Of a DNA stretch of 64,000 nt, positions 1 to 8,821 are shown piece by piece. The translations under genes were made by a program, and so were the position numbers. This stretch comes from Aurantimonas marina (lineage in GTDB: Bacteria; Pseudomonadota; Alphaproteobacteria; Rhizobiales; Rhizobiaceae). Below the pieces are notes generated by a model. The model saw nothing but the letters and a program-made list of their open reading frames with translations, had not been told where the DNA came from and did no database searches. The stretch is from NCBI RefSeq assembly GCF_017183135.1, contig NZ_JADDXW010000003.1:1-64000 (forward strand), given 5' to 3'. Position 1 is the stretch's first letter, and each line of letters begins with the position of its first letter.

Positions 1-844
1 ACGCCGCCTGGCGGTTCTTCGCCTGTTCCTGGTCGATCCGCGACGCCTCGGCCTCGCTCTCCAGACGCTCGCGCTCGATCATGGCGTGGCGCAGATGTTC
101 CACCGAGGTCGCCATCTGGCCGATTTCGTCCTCCCGATCGAGCCCGACAACCACCAGATCGGTGCGGCCATCCGCCACCGCAGCGATCGTGCGGGTCAGC
201 TCTTTCAGCGGCGCGAACAGGCGTCCCGATATCCACAACACGAACAATCCGATGATGATCGCCGCGCCCAGCGAAATCGCCGCGATGTCGTACTGCAGTG
301 AATCGATGGACGCGAAGAATTCCGCTTCGGGAATGCCGACATAGAGAATCCCGATGGTCTTGCCGGAGGCATCCTTGATCGGATCGTAAGCCGTGAAGAA
401 CGGCGTTCCGAGGATGTCGGCCCTGCCACGATAAGGCCGGCCATCCACGAAGAGGGCGTCATAGACCGGACCGCGCGCCAGCACCGTTCCGACCGCGCGG
501 CTGCCGTCGGCCTTCTTGACGTTGGTGGTCACCCGCTTGTCGCCCATGAAGACCGTTGCCGTACCGCCGACCAGCGACTTGATCTCATCGACCGGCTCGG
601 AAAAGTCGTTCAGTTGCTGTTGCCCAACGTAAAAGCTGTCACCGTCCCGCCGGAACGAATTGCCATAGGTTCCGAGAACCTCCCACGCCACCCGCATGTT
701 GCTTTCCTGGCGTTCCGCCGCCTGTCTGGTGGCGTCCGTACGCAGAACAATGACGTTGGCGACGCCGAACAGTATCGTGAGCATGGCGAGGCTCGCCACG
801 ACCATGATGGAGACTTTGGCTGGCAAGGAGAGTCTACGAAGCAT
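1..844 (-). CDS. Methyl-accepting chemotaxis protein, N-terminal part (runs off the window)
   Basis: The reading frame opens at an ATG at 844-842 and runs to base 1 without a stop, giving 281 residues of a longer protein. It has a short basic N-terminus, a first membrane helix at about residues 12-31, and a periplasmic sensor region. That region ends in a Cache-like stretch (GTVLARGPVYDALF, then FFTAYDPIKDASGKTIGILYVG). A second membrane helix lies at about 186-206, then a HAMP linker (FAPLKELTRTIAAVADGRTD) and the start of a coiled coil. This order is that of a transmembrane chemoreceptor that senses a periplasmic ligand and controls CheA. The C-terminal signalling domain is outside the window, so a histidine kinase or cyclase output cannot be fully excluded, but the HAMP and coiled-coil character favour a chemoreceptor. 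Confidence 0.8.
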   Translation of the reverse strand, partial: MLRRLSLPAKVSIMVVASLAMLTILFGVANVIVLRTDATRQAAERQESNMRVAWEVLGTYGNSFRRDGDSFYVGQQQLNDFSEPVDEIKSLVGGTATVFMGDKRVTTNVKKADGSRAVGTVLARGPVYDALFVDGRPYRGRADILGTPFFTAYDPIKDASGKTIGILYVGIPEAEFFASIDSLQYDIAAISLGAAIIIGLFVLWISGRLFAPLKELTRTIAAVADGRTDLVVVGLDREDEIGQMATSVEHLRHAMIERERLESEAEASRIDQEQAKNRQAA

Positions 845-931
845 GATGCCGATCCTCGGGCGGGAGAGCAGGCGTATTCTGGCGAATACGAATGATGGGT
901 CAGGTGTCGGTCTCGATATCCATCGAATCAG

Positions 932-972
932 TTCTAATACGTTGATATTAAACCGATATCATTATATTAGAA
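932..972. promoter_or_regulatory. Nested inverted repeat in AT-rich upstream region of the chemoreceptor gene
   Basis: TTCTAATA at 932-939 is repeated inverted as TATTAGAA at 965-972. Between them GATAT (944-948) and ATATC (956-960) form a second, inner inverted repeat on nearly the same axis. The surrounding 223-base gap (845-1067) is clearly more AT-rich than its flanks and contains no other gene. Position upstream of the chemoreceptor suggests an operator or promoter structure; the binding protein is unknown. Confidence 0.4.
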
Positions 973-1067
973 TCTGATCATAAAACGGTAAAACTTAAAA
1001 CTTTACTTCCACATGACCAACGTTTGATAAGCCAGACAACGGATTTTTTCGCACCCCCGCGCGCCGG

Positions 1068-4000
1068 TCAGACGGCACCAAATCCGCCCGGCGTCGGCGT
1101 CGTGACGATCACCGCCTCGCCGGCTTCGAGCACGGTCTGATCGCAGCCATCCAACACCTCGATCAGGCCGCCGTTCCGCCGCACCTCGGTGCGGCCCATC
1201 TCGCCGTCGCCGCCGCCGGCGATGCCCTTCGGCGGCTGGGTCCGGTGCGAGGAGAGAATCGCGCAGTCCATCGTCTGAAGGAAGCGGATGGTGCGCTTCG
1301 TCCCGTCACCACCCGCATTCTTTCCGGTGCCGCCGGAGCCACGACGGATGTGGAAATCCTCCAGCACGACCGGATAGCGCATTTCGAGGATTTCCGGGTC
1401 GGTCAGCCGGGAATTGGTCATGTGGACATGGACGCCGGCGGTGCCGTCGAAGCTGCGCCCATCATTCATGCGGCCGGCCGGCGAGCCCGAGCAGATCGTC
1501 TCGTAATACTGATAGCGGTCGTCGCCGAAGGTGAGGTTGTTCATCGTGCCTTCCGAGTTCGACAGCGCCCCGAACGCGCCGAACAGGGCGTTGGTGACAT
1601 GCTGCGAGGTCTCGACATTGCCGGCGACGACCGCCGCCGGATAGCTGGGTTTGAGCATCGAGCCGTCCGGCACGATGATCTTCACGGGCCTGAGGCAACC
1701 GGCATTCATCGGGATCGGCTTTTCCACCATGACCCGGAAGACATAGAGCACGGCGGCGCGGGTCACCGGCTCCGGCGCGTTGAAATTGTTGGCCATCATG
1801 TCGGACGTACCAGTGAAGTCGACTGTCGCCTCGCGCGCGGCCTTGTCCACGCTGATCCTCACCTTGATCACCTGGCCGGAATCGGTCGGGTATTCGTAGG
1901 AACAGTCGTCGAGCCCGTCGATCATCTGGCGCACGGCTTCCGCCGCATTGTCCTGAACGAAGCCCATATAGGCCCGCGCGGTATCGAGGCCGAAGGTCTC
2001 GACCATCCTGCGCAATTCGGCGACGCCTTTCTCGTTGGCAGCGATCTGCGCCTTGAGATCGGCGACATTGTGGTCGGGGTTGCGGGCCGGATAAGGATGG
2101 TCGCTCAGCACCCGGCGCAGTTCGTCCTCCTGAAACGTCCCGCCGTCGACGAGCTTCAGATTGTCGATGAGGATGCCTTCCTCATCGACCTTCGTCGCCC
2201 GCGGCGTCATCGATCCCGGCGCGATGCCGCCGACATCGGCGTGGTGGCCACGCGAGGCGACGTAGAACAGGATTTTTCCTGGCCTCCCGCTCGCGCCTCC
2301 GGCGCTCGACGCCTGGTTCTTCTCGTTCCCGCTCATGCCTGCGGCACGCGACGCCTCTTGCTTCTTTTGGCTCCCCCTCGTGCCTTCGGCACTCGACGCC
2401 TCTTGCTCGAACACCGGCGTGACTACCGTAATGTCCGGCAGATGCGTCCCCCCATTGTAAGGCGCGTTCAGGGCGAAAACGTCGCCGGGACGGATCGCGC
2501 CCTCGTTCTGGGCGATGATCGTGCCGACCGAGCGATCCATGGAGCCGAGATGCACCGGCATATGCGGGGCGTTGGCGACCAGCGCCCCAGTGGCATCGAA
2601 CACCGCGCAGGAGAAGTCGAGCCGCTCCTTGATGTTCACCGACGAGGCGGTGTTCTGCAGCGTCACGCCCATCTGTTCGGCGATCGACATGAAGAGGTTG
2701 TTGAACACCTCGAGCAGCACCGGATCGGCGCCCTCCCCGGTCTCGCCGGTGCCGAGGGCGGCGTGGCGCGGCTTCCTCTCGATCCGGGTCAGCATGACGT
2801 CGTTCCGCGTGGTGATCTCGGCTGACCAGCCGGGCTCGACGACGACGGTCTGATTCGGCTCGACGATCAGCGCCGGCCCCTTGATCCGCGCGCCCGGCGC
2901 CAGATTCTCGCGGCGATAAAGACCAACCTCGCGCTCGGCGCCGCCGGTGAAGAACCGGCCGGTCTCGCCAGGTTCGGCGTCGTAGCGCTCGGTCGTTCCG
3001 GCATCCCCGTTGCCCGTGCCGTCACGATGTTCCGCCCCCTCGACCGAGACGTTCTCGACGACGATCGGCCGCTCGTCATAGACGAAGCCGAACTGCGCCT
3101 TATGCGCCACCTCGAAGCCGGCTCTGGCGGCGGCGAGATCGCCGTCATAGGCAACGGGAAGCGTCGTATCGGTTCCGTCGTAACGCAGTTGCAGGAGGAC
3201 CGTGCGGTCGATGGCGTCTGGCGCGACTCCCTGCGCGCCGAGTTCGGCCACGACCTGCGCCGACAGTTCTTCCACCAGCCCATCGATCTCGGCTTTCGCG
3301 GCGGCTTCGAGCGGCGCGACCAGCGCGCGGCTCCGCGAAGAGAACAGCGACGACAGGCCGATGCCATAGGCCGACAGAAGGCCGGACATCGGATGGATGA
3401 GCACCTTTTCCATCGCCAACGCATCGGCGACGAGACAGGCATGCTGGCCGCCGGCGCCGCCGAAGGAATTCAACAGATAGCGCGAGACATCGTAGCCGCG
3501 CTGAACCGAGATTTTCTTGATGGCGTTGGCCATGTTCTCGACCGCGATGGTCAGGAATCCTTCCGCCACTTGCCTTGCGTCACGCCCGTCGCCGACCTCG
3601 GCGGCAAGCGCCTCGAATTTCTCCGCGACAATGCCGGCGTCGAGGCGCTGGTCCTGGCCGGGTCCGAACACGGCCGGAAACAGCTCCGGCTTGAGTTTGC
3701 CGAGCATGACATTGGCGTCGGTGACGGTGAGCGGCCCGCCCTTGCCATAGGCGGCGGGGCCGGGATTGGCGCCGGCCGAGTCCGGCCCGACCTGAAAGCG
3801 TCCCTGGTCGAGATGAAGGATCGAGCCGCCGCCCGCCGCCACCGTGTGGATGCGCATCATCGGCGCGCGGATGCGCACGCCGGCGACCTCCGAATCCAGC
3901 GCCCGTTCGTAGGACCCGGCATAGTGGGTGACGTCGGTCGACGTGCCCCCCATGTCAAAGCCGATGACCGCCTCGTGGCCGGCAAGCTTCGCCGTTTCGG

Positions 4001-4853
4001 CCATGCCGACGACTCCGCCGGCGGGACCGGACAGGATCGCGTCCTTGCCCTGGAAGAGATCGGCGGCGGTCAGCCCGCCCGACGACATCATGAATTGCAG
4101 CGACGGGGCGCTCGCGTCGTCCGCGTCGGCGCCGAGCGCCTTGGCGACGCGCGAGACGTAGCGCGACAGGATCGGCGTCAGATAGGCGTCGACCACCGTC
4201 GTGTCGCCGCGCCCGACGATCTTGACCAGCGGCGAGACCTCGTGGCTGACGGAGATCTGCGAAAAGCCCGCCGCTTCGGCCAATTGTTTCGCCCGCCGCT
4301 CGTGATCGGGATAGTGCCAGGAGTGCATGAAAACGATGGCGACGGCCTCGATACCGTCGGCCCGCGCGCCGTCGAGCGCGACGCGCACCGCCGCCTCGTC
4401 CAGCTCACGCTCGACCGTGCCGTCGGCGAGCACCCGCTCCGGGGCTTCCGCCACCCGCTCATAGATCTGTTCGGGCAGGATGATCTCCTTGGCGAAGATG
4501 TCCGGCCGCGCCTGGTAGGCGATCCTGAGAGCGTCGCGAAAGCCCTCGGTGATCAACAGCAGCGTGCGGTCGCCCTTGCGCTCGAGCAGCGCGTTGGTCG
4601 CAACGGTCGTGCCCATGCGCACCGTGCCGACCCGGTTCGAGGACATGGCTTCACCCGCGTCGAGACCGAGCAAATTACGGATGCCTTCCAGTGCGGCGTC
4701 GTCATAGACGCCGGGATTGTCGGAGAGGAGCTTCTTCGGGTGCAGCCGTCCCTGCGGATCACGGCCGATCACGTCGGTAAAGGTGCCGCCGCGGTCAATC
4801 CAGAAGTCCCATTTGCCGTCCGGTGCTGCCTGCATTTTCGGCACTCCGCTCAT
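1068..4853 (-). CDS. Fused hydantoinase/5-oxoprolinase (HyuA-HyuB type)
   Basis: A 1261-residue protein joining both halves of ATP-dependent 5-oxoprolinase, which opens 5-oxoproline (pyroglutamate) to glutamate; relatives act on hydantoins. The HyuA half starts with the phosphate-binding motif DRGGTFTDV near residue 20 and has a second one, [11 protein letters not shown], near 300. The HyuB half begins at about residue 710 and includes [14 protein letters not shown] and [11 protein letters not shown]. The length agrees with the fused eukaryotic-type enzyme. An unusual 44-residue insertion of three repeats lies between VFE and GKILF (residues 817-860). The start is MSGVPKM at 4853. It is divergent from the TRAP transporter genes, sharing a 104-base control region, which suggests that the transporter brings in its substrate. 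Substrate choice between oxoproline and hydantoins is not resolved by sequence. Confidence 0.9.
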   Translation of the reverse strand: MSGVPKMQAAPDGKWDFWIDRGGTFTDVIGRDPQGRLHPKKLLSDNPGVYDDAALEGIRNLLGLDAGEAMSSNRVGTVRMGTTVATNALLERKGDRTLLLITEGFRDALRIAYQARPDIFAKEIILPEQIYERVAEAPERVLADGTVERELDEAAVRVALDGARADGIEAVAIVFMHSWHYPDHERRAKQLAEAAGFSQISVSHEVSPLVKIVGRGDTTVVDAYLTPILSRYVSRVAKALGADADDASAPSLQFMMSSGGLTAADLFQGKDAILSGPAGGVVGMAETAKLAGHEAVIGFDMGGTSTDVTHYAGSYERALDSEVAGVRIRAPMMRIHTVAAGGGSILHLDQGRFQVGPDSAGANPGPAAYGKGGPLTVTDANVMLGKLKPELFPAVFGPGQDQRLDAGIVAEKFEALAAEVGDGRDARQVAEGFLTIAVENMANAIKKISVQRGYDVSRYLLNSFGGAGGQHACLVADALAMEKVLIHPMSGLLSAYGIGLSSLFSSRSRALVAPLEAAAKAEIDGLVEELSAQVVAELGAQGVAPDAIDRTVLLQLRYDGTDTTLPVAYDGDLAAARAGFEVAHKAQFGFVYDERPIVVENVSVEGAEHRDGTGNGDAGTTERYDAEPGETGRFFTGGAEREVGLYRRENLAPGARIKGPALIVEPNQTVVVEPGWSAEITTRNDVMLTRIERKPRHAALGTGETGEGADPVLLEVFNNLFMSIAEQMGVTLQNTASSVNIKERLDFSCAVFDATGALVANAPHMPVHLGSMDRSVGTIIAQNEGAIRPGDVFALNAPYNGGTHLPDITVVTPVFEQEASSAEGTRGSQKKQEASRAAGMSGNEKNQASSAGGASGRPGKILFYVASRGHHADVGGIAPGSMTPRATKVDEEGILIDNLKLVDGGTFQEDELRRVLSDHPYPARNPDHNVADLKAQIAANEKGVAELRRMVETFGLDTARAYMGFVQDNAAEAVRQMIDGLDDCSYEYPTDSGQVIKVRISVDKAAREATVDFTGTSDMMANNFNAPEPVTRAAVLYVFRVMVEKPIPMNAGCLRPVKIIVPDGSMLKPSYPAAVVAGNVETSQHVTNALFGAFGALSNSEGTMNNLTFGDDRYQYYETICSGSPAGRMNDGRSFDGTAGVHVHMTNSRLTDPEILEMRYPVVLEDFHIRRGSGGTGKNAGGDGTKRTIRFLQTMDCAILSSHRTQPPKGIAGGGDGEMGRTEVRRNGGLIEVLDGCDQTVLEAGEAVIVTTPTPGGFGAV
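2274..2405 (-). repeat. Three in-frame palindromic repeat units inside the oxoprolinase gene
   Basis: Two 45-base units and one 42-base unit follow each other (2405-2361, 2360-2316, 2315-2274, read on the minus strand). They encode [30 protein letters not shown] and [14 protein letters not shown]. Each contains a small hairpin with a 4-base loop (for example GTGCC-TTCG-GCAC). They interrupt a conserved stretch of HyuB without breaking the frame. This resembles the palindromic elements that spread into coding genes in some Alphaproteobacteria; whether the same family occurs elsewhere in this genome cannot be tested here. Confidence 0.75.
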
Positions 4854-4857
4854 GATC

Positions 4858-4890
4858 TTATCAATATCGATAATTTATCGGCATATTATC
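4858..4890. promoter_or_regulatory. Candidate operator in divergent oxoprolinase/TRAP control region
   Basis: The motif TTATC or its complement GATAA occurs four times in 33 bases: TTATC 4858-4862, GATAA 4869-4873, TTATC 4875-4879, TTATC 4886-4890. GATAATTTATC (4869-4879) is a perfect palindrome and TATCGATA (4865-4872) is another. The site lies just upstream of the oxoprolinase start and in the shared control region of dctP. A binding site for the MarR-type regulator encoded at 7860 is a reasonable inference. Confidence 0.5.
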
Positions 4891-4957
4891 AGTGTGTTTG
4901 ACGCAACGCAATTTTCGTGGAACTCTTCGACCGAGCAACTGGGATGAGGAGACCCCG

Positions 4958-5929
4958 ATGAAACACCTGCCGAACGCCGTTTTCTTCGCCGCCACGCTGG
5001 CAGTGCCCGCTTCCGCATTGGCCCAGACGGCCTGGGACATGCCGACTCCCTATGCCGAGGGGAACTTTCACGAGCAGAACATCGCCGCCTTCATCGCCGA
5101 CGTGAACGAAAAGGCCGGCGAGGCGGTGGCGATCACGCTGCATCCGAACCAGTCGCTGATCAAGCATCCGGACATCAAGAACTCCGTCCGCGACGGCATC
5201 GTGCCGATCGGCGAGGTTCTCGTTTCGCGGCTGGAAAACGAGAACGCCATCTATGGCGCCGATGCCGTACCCTTTCTGGCGACGAGCTACGAGGACGCCA
5301 AGCGCCTCTACGATGCCCAGAGGCCGATGATGGAGAAAGCGCTCGCCAAGGAAGGTCTGAAGCTCTTGTTCTCCGTGCCCTGGCCGCCGCAGGGCCTCTA
5401 CACCAAGGAAGAGGTGAACTCGGTCGCCGACCTCAGCGGCAAGACGTTCCGCGCCTACAACAAGTCGACCGAGGAGATCGCCAAGGGCGCCGGCATGGTG
5501 CCGACCCAGATCGAGGTCTCGGACATTCCCACCGCCTTTTCCACCGGCCGGGTCGAGGCGATGATGACCTCGCCCTCCACCGGCGTGGATTCCAAGGCCT
5601 GGGACTTCCTGTCGAACTATTACACCCTCAACGCCTGGGTGCCGCGCAACATGGTGATCGTCAATCAGGCCGCCTTCGACGCGCTGCCCGCCGAGGCGCA
5701 GACCGCGATCACCGAGGCCGCCGCAGCCGCTGAGACGCGCGGCTGGGAGGCGTCCGAGCAGGAGACCGAAACCGCGACGAAGACGCTGAAGGACAACGGC
5801 ATCGCCGTGTCGGAGCCCTCGGAGGAGCTGAACAGCGGCTTCAAGGAGATCGGCAAGACCATGACCGAGGCTTGGAAAACGAGTGCCGGCGCTGAGGGCG
5901 AAGAGCTGCTGAACGCCTATCAGCAGTAG
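4958..5929 (+). CDS. dctP: TRAP transporter substrate-binding protein, DctP family
   Basis: A 323-residue periplasmic binding protein for a tripartite (TRAP) transporter, delivering an organic acid to the DctQM membrane pair. The signal peptide MKHLPNAVFFAATLAVPASALA is followed by a likely cleavage before QTAWDM. The body has the DctP fold pattern, including GKTFRAYNKSTEEIAK, where the arginine usually binds the substrate carboxylate, and AWVPRNMVIVNQAAFDALP. The start at 4958 is chosen because it begins the signal peptide and has an AGGAG ribosome site a few bases upstream; a longer reading from 4892 would bury the signal. It is divergent from the oxoprolinase gene, suggesting 5-oxoproline or a similar acid as ligand (inference). 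Confidence 0.9.
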   Translation: MKHLPNAVFFAATLAVPASALAQTAWDMPTPYAEGNFHEQNIAAFIADVNEKAGEAVAITLHPNQSLIKHPDIKNSVRDGIVPIGEVLVSRLENENAIYGADAVPFLATSYEDAKRLYDAQRPMMEKALAKEGLKLLFSVPWPPQGLYTKEEVNSVADLSGKTFRAYNKSTEEIAKGAGMVPTQIEVSDIPTAFSTGRVEAMMTSPSTGVDSKAWDFLSNYYTLNAWVPRNMVIVNQAAFDALPAEAQTAITEAAAAAETRGWEASEQETETATKTLKDNGIAVSEPSEELNSGFKEIGKTMTEAWKTSAGAEGEELLNAYQQ

Positions 5930-5944
5930 GAAACCGGAGCCTTT

Positions 5945-5972
5945 ACGGGCGGTTGCCAAGGCAACCGCCCGT
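5945..5972 (+). promoter_or_regulatory. Strong hairpin between dctP and dctQ
   Basis: ACGGGCGGTTGCC (5945-5957) pairs perfectly with GGCAACCGCCCGT (5960-5972) around a two-base loop, with no following T tract. Such a stem at the 3' end of the binding-protein cistron would stabilise its message or partly terminate transcription, giving more DctP than DctQM. The structure is direct; the effect is inferred. Confidence 0.6.
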
Positions 5973-6013
5973 CCCGATTCCCGCCTTCCGCAAAGCCCTT
6001 CCGAGGATCGTCG

Positions 6014-6550
6014 ATGCGCCGGACCCTCGATACGCTCTACACACTGGCCGGCGCCCTCGCCGCGCTCTGCCTCGTCGCGATCGCGGTTCTCGTCGCGCTG
6101 CAGATCGGCGCCCGCCTCCTCGACTATGCTCTCGTTGCCACCGGCCTCGCCCCGACGCGCTTCATCGTGCCGTCGCTGGCCGAGATCGCCGGGTTCCTTC
6201 TGGCCGGGGCGACCTTCCTCGCCCTGGCCGACACGCTGGCGAAGAACGTCCACATCCGGGTCGACCTCGTCACCGCCCGGCTGCCGGATCGCCCGCGCCA
6301 GATCGTCGATGGCGTCGTCGCGCTCATCGGCGCCGGCATCGCCGGCTTCGGCACCTATGCGACCGGCGCCCTCGCCCTGAAGAGCCTTGAGTTCGGCGAT
6401 GTCTCCTACGGCATGATCGCGGTGCCGCTGGCTCTGCCGCAGGCCGTGCTCGCCCTCGGCCTTGCCGTCTTCACCATCGCGCTGATCGACGAGGCGGCGC
6501 TGGCCTTTGCCGGGCAAGACCGCATCGCCGGCACCGGGGGCGGGCTCTGA
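6014..6550 (+). CDS. dctQ: TRAP transporter small membrane subunit, DctQ family
   Basis: A 178-residue inner-membrane protein with four hydrophobic helices (about residues 10-33, 55-77, 95-120 and 135-160), the layout of DctQ. The segment LADTLAKNVHIRVDLVT is typical of the family. It assists the large subunit in sodium-driven uptake of the substrate presented by DctP. The ATG at 6014 lies 84 bases after dctP, beyond the hairpin; its stop overlaps the start of dctM by one base (TGATG), indicating translational coupling and a fixed ratio of both subunits. Confidence 0.9.
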   Translation: MRRTLDTLYTLAGALAALCLVAIAVLVALQIGARLLDYALVATGLAPTRFIVPSLAEIAGFLLAGATFLALADTLAKNVHIRVDLVTARLPDRPRQIVDGVVALIGAGIAGFGTYATGALALKSLEFGDVSYGMIAVPLALPQAVLALGLAVFTIALIDEAALAFAGQDRIAGTGGGL

Positions 6551-7857
6551 TGGATCTCTTCGAAGTCTCGATCCTGCTGCTTGTGGTTCTCTTCGGGGCG
6601 CTCGCCTCGGGTCTGTGGGTGGCGCTGGCGCTGGTTCTTACCGCCCTTGCCGCGCTGATGACCCGGCCGGTCCTGCCCGACGCGCAGATTCTCGCCACCT
6701 CAATCTGGTCGGCCTCGATCTCCTGGGATCTGACCGCCCTGCCGATGTTCATCTGGATGGGCGAGATCCTGTTTCGGTCGAAGCTGTCGGAGGACATGTT
6801 CGCCGGGCTCGCGCCGCTGATGCGCCGATTGCCCGGCCGGCTGATCCACGTCAACGTCGTCGGCTGCGCGATCTTCGCCGCCGTCTCCGGCTCCTCCGCC
6901 GCGACGACCCAGACGATCGGCAAGATCTCCCTGCCCGAACTGAAGAGCCGCGGCTATGACGAAAAGATCGCCGTCGGCTCGCTGGCCGGCGCCGGTACGC
7001 TGGGCCTGCTGATCCCGCCCTCGATCATCCTCATCGTCTATGGCGCGGCGGTGGAGGAATCGATCGCCCGGCTGTTCATCGCCGGCATCGTGCCGGGCAT
7101 CATCCTCGGGCTGATGTTCATGGGCTATGTCGCGCTGGCCGCGACGCTGAAACCCTCGCTGATGCCGCAAAACGCCGATGTCATCGTCACCGAAAGCGCC
7201 TTTCGCTCGTTCCGCCGCATCCTGCCGACAATCCTGCTGATCGCCGGGGTCATCGGCTCGATCTATGGCGGCATCGCCTCGCCGACCGAGGCCGCCGTCA
7301 TCGGCGTCGTGCTGGCGCTGGTCATCACGGCGGCGCAAGGGGCGCTCGACTGGCCGACATTCCGCGACGGGCTGATGGCGGCGACGCGGGTCTCGGCGAT
7401 GATCGCCTTCATCCTCGCCGGGGCCGCCGTCGTCACCACCGCCATGGGCTTCACCGGCCTGCCGCGCGAACTCGCCAGCTGGATCGGCTCGCTGGAACTG
7501 TCGCCCTTTGCGCTGCTTGCCGCGCTGACGCTGTTCTTCATGGTGCTCGGCTGCTTTCTCGACGGCATTTCGATGGTGGTGCTGACCACCTCGGTGATCA
7601 TGCCGCTGGTCACCCAGGCCGGCTTCGACCTCGTCTGGTTCGGCATCTATCTCGTCATCGTCGTCGAAATGGCGCAGATCACCCCACCGGTCGGCTTCAA
7701 CCTCTTCGTCATCCAGGGCTTGACCGGCCAGAACATCTTCAAGATCGCCGCCGCGACGGCCCCCTTCTTCGGGCTGCTGGCCCTGATGGTCGTGCTGCTG
7801 GCGCTGTTTCCCGATCTCGCCCTGTTCCTGCCGCGCACGATGTTTTCGGGAGGCTGA
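6550..7857 (+). CDS. dctM: TRAP transporter large membrane subunit, DctM family
   Basis: A 435-residue inner-membrane protein with about twelve hydrophobic segments and DctM signatures: SGSSAATTQTIGKISLPELKSRGYD, GAGTLGLLIPPSIILIVYG, and near the end ITPPVGFNLFVIQGLTG. It forms the sodium-coupled transport channel. The length is typical of the family. It starts in the last base of dctQ and is followed three bases after its stop by the MarR-type regulator, so all four genes are probably one transcript from the divergent control region at 4854-4957. Confidence 0.93.
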   Translation: MDLFEVSILLLVVLFGALASGLWVALALVLTALAALMTRPVLPDAQILATSIWSASISWDLTALPMFIWMGEILFRSKLSEDMFAGLAPLMRRLPGRLIHVNVVGCAIFAAVSGSSAATTQTIGKISLPELKSRGYDEKIAVGSLAGAGTLGLLIPPSIILIVYGAAVEESIARLFIAGIVPGIILGLMFMGYVALAATLKPSLMPQNADVIVTESAFRSFRRILPTILLIAGVIGSIYGGIASPTEAAVIGVVLALVITAAQGALDWPTFRDGLMAATRVSAMIAFILAGAAVVTTAMGFTGLPRELASWIGSLELSPFALLAALTLFFMVLGCFLDGISMVVLTTSVIMPLVTQAGFDLVWFGIYLVIVVEMAQITPPVGFNLFVIQGLTGQNIFKIAAATAPFFGLLALMVVLLALFPDLALFLPRTMFSGG

Positions 7858-7859
7858 CA

Positions 7860-8405
7860 ATGGCGACGGACGACCCGACAGCACCCGCGACCGCCGCAGA
7901 CGGCATCGGCCCGATCGTCTCCTCGGCGCATCTGGCCGACGGCGCGCTGCCGGCGCTGTCGGAGGTCGAGTTCGGCCTGCATCTTGTCAGCCACGCCTTC
8001 GATCGCTGGGTGGTCCGCTGCATGACGGCGGCGGGCGAACCCGGCCTGACCGCCACCGAGGTCAATGTCCTGCACTCGGTCACCCATCGCGGCAGGGCCA
8101 AGCGCCTCGCCGATATCTGCCTCGTCCTCGGCATCGAGGACACGCATCTGGCCACCTATGCGATCAGGAAGCTCGAGGCCCGTGGCCTCGTCTCGCGCGA
8201 AAAATCCGGCAAGGAGCGGCTGATTTCGGTGACACCACGGGGCGAAGCGGCGTGCTTGCGCTATCGCGAGCTGCGCGAGCGCATCCTCGTCGCCGGCGCC
8301 CGGGAGCTGGGCATCTCGCCCGAGGCGATGTCGAGCGTCGCGCGGCTGATGCGGGTGCTGTCGGGGCATTACGACCAGGCGGCGCGCACGGCCGCAAGCT
8401 TGTGA
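7860..8405 (+). CDS. MarR-type winged-helix transcriptional regulator
   Basis: A 181-residue protein with the MarR layout: an N-terminal dimerisation helix, then a winged helix from about residue 60 to 125 (GLTATEVNVLHSVTHRGRAKRLADIC, then LATYAIRKLEARGLVSREKSGKERL as recognition helix and wing) and a C-terminal helix. It is the last gene of the TRAP operon, two bases after dctM, so it most likely controls the transporter and the divergent oxoprolinase; the TTATC repeats at 4858-4890 are the natural candidate operator. Ligand and sign of regulation are unknown. Confidence 0.85.
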   Translation: MATDDPTAPATAADGIGPIVSSAHLADGALPALSEVEFGLHLVSHAFDRWVVRCMTAAGEPGLTATEVNVLHSVTHRGRAKRLADICLVLGIEDTHLATYAIRKLEARGLVSREKSGKERLISVTPRGEAACLRYRELRERILVAGARELGISPEAMSSVARLMRVLSGHYDQAARTAASL

Positions 8406-8413
8406 GGGGGGTG

Positions 8414-8432
8414 CGCGCCGTCCGACGGCGCG
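8414..8432 (+). terminator. Hairpin after the MarR-type gene
   Basis: CGCGCCGTC (8414-8422) is followed after one base by its exact complement GACGGCGCG (8424-8432), shortly after the stop at 8405. A T-rich run (ATTTTTTG) occurs only about 20 bases later, so termination efficiency is uncertain. Confidence 0.4.
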
Positions 8433-8477
8433 GACGAACTTGATCCGTAAGATTTTTTGTAAGACGATCCCTGCAAG

Positions 8478-8774
8478 ATGAGTGACAGCGAACCCGACAC
8501 GCCCTTGGTCAGACGCTTCCTGACGGACCCGAACCGCCCGAGGGGCCGCTTTCGCGACACCCCGGAAAACGAGATCGACACGAGCGACATTCCCGAACTG
8601 GACGCCGCCTTCTGGGAGCACGCCCGGATCGTCGAGCCGCGCAGCCGCCCGACCGTGACCATGCGCGTCTCGCCGGAGGTGAAGGCGTATTTTCAGGCGC
8701 AGGACCCGAAGGGCTACACCACCCGCATGGCCGCGATCCTCGAAGCTTATGTGAAGTCGCGGTCAGTAGCGTAG
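8478..8774 (+). CDS. Orphan BrnA-like antitoxin / DUF4415 protein
   Basis: A 98-residue acidic protein whose C-terminal part (SRPTVTMRVSPEVKAYFQAQDPKGYTTRMAAILEAYVKS) matches the ribbon-helix-helix DNA-binding domain of BrnA antitoxins. In BrnTA systems this protein neutralises the BrnT ribonuclease and represses its own operon. No brnT-like gene lies immediately upstream: only 72 bases separate it from the MarR gene. It is therefore a solitary antitoxin, or a regulator derived from one. It is distinct in sequence from the BrnA at 18933. Confidence 0.7.
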   Translation: MSDSEPDTPLVRRFLTDPNRPRGRFRDTPENEIDTSDIPELDAAFWEHARIVEPRSRPTVTMRVSPEVKAYFQAQDPKGYTTRMAAILEAYVKSRSVA

Positions 8775-8821
8775 ATTCTCGGCTGCAGCACCGCAGAGTT
8801 GGGTTACATGCTCACAAAGAG

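Noticed and set aside
1245-4901. Long plus-strand open frames (1245-2825 and 3027-4901) opposite the oxoprolinase gene
   Set aside because: They read as His/Arg/Gly-rich low-complexity protein without family motifs and mirror the codon positions of the real minus-strand gene; typical shadows in GC-rich DNA.
4889-6517. 542-codon minus-strand frame opposite dctP and dctQ
   Set aside because: The plus strand encodes clear TRAP transporter subunits with signal peptide and membrane helices; the opposite frame has only biased composition.
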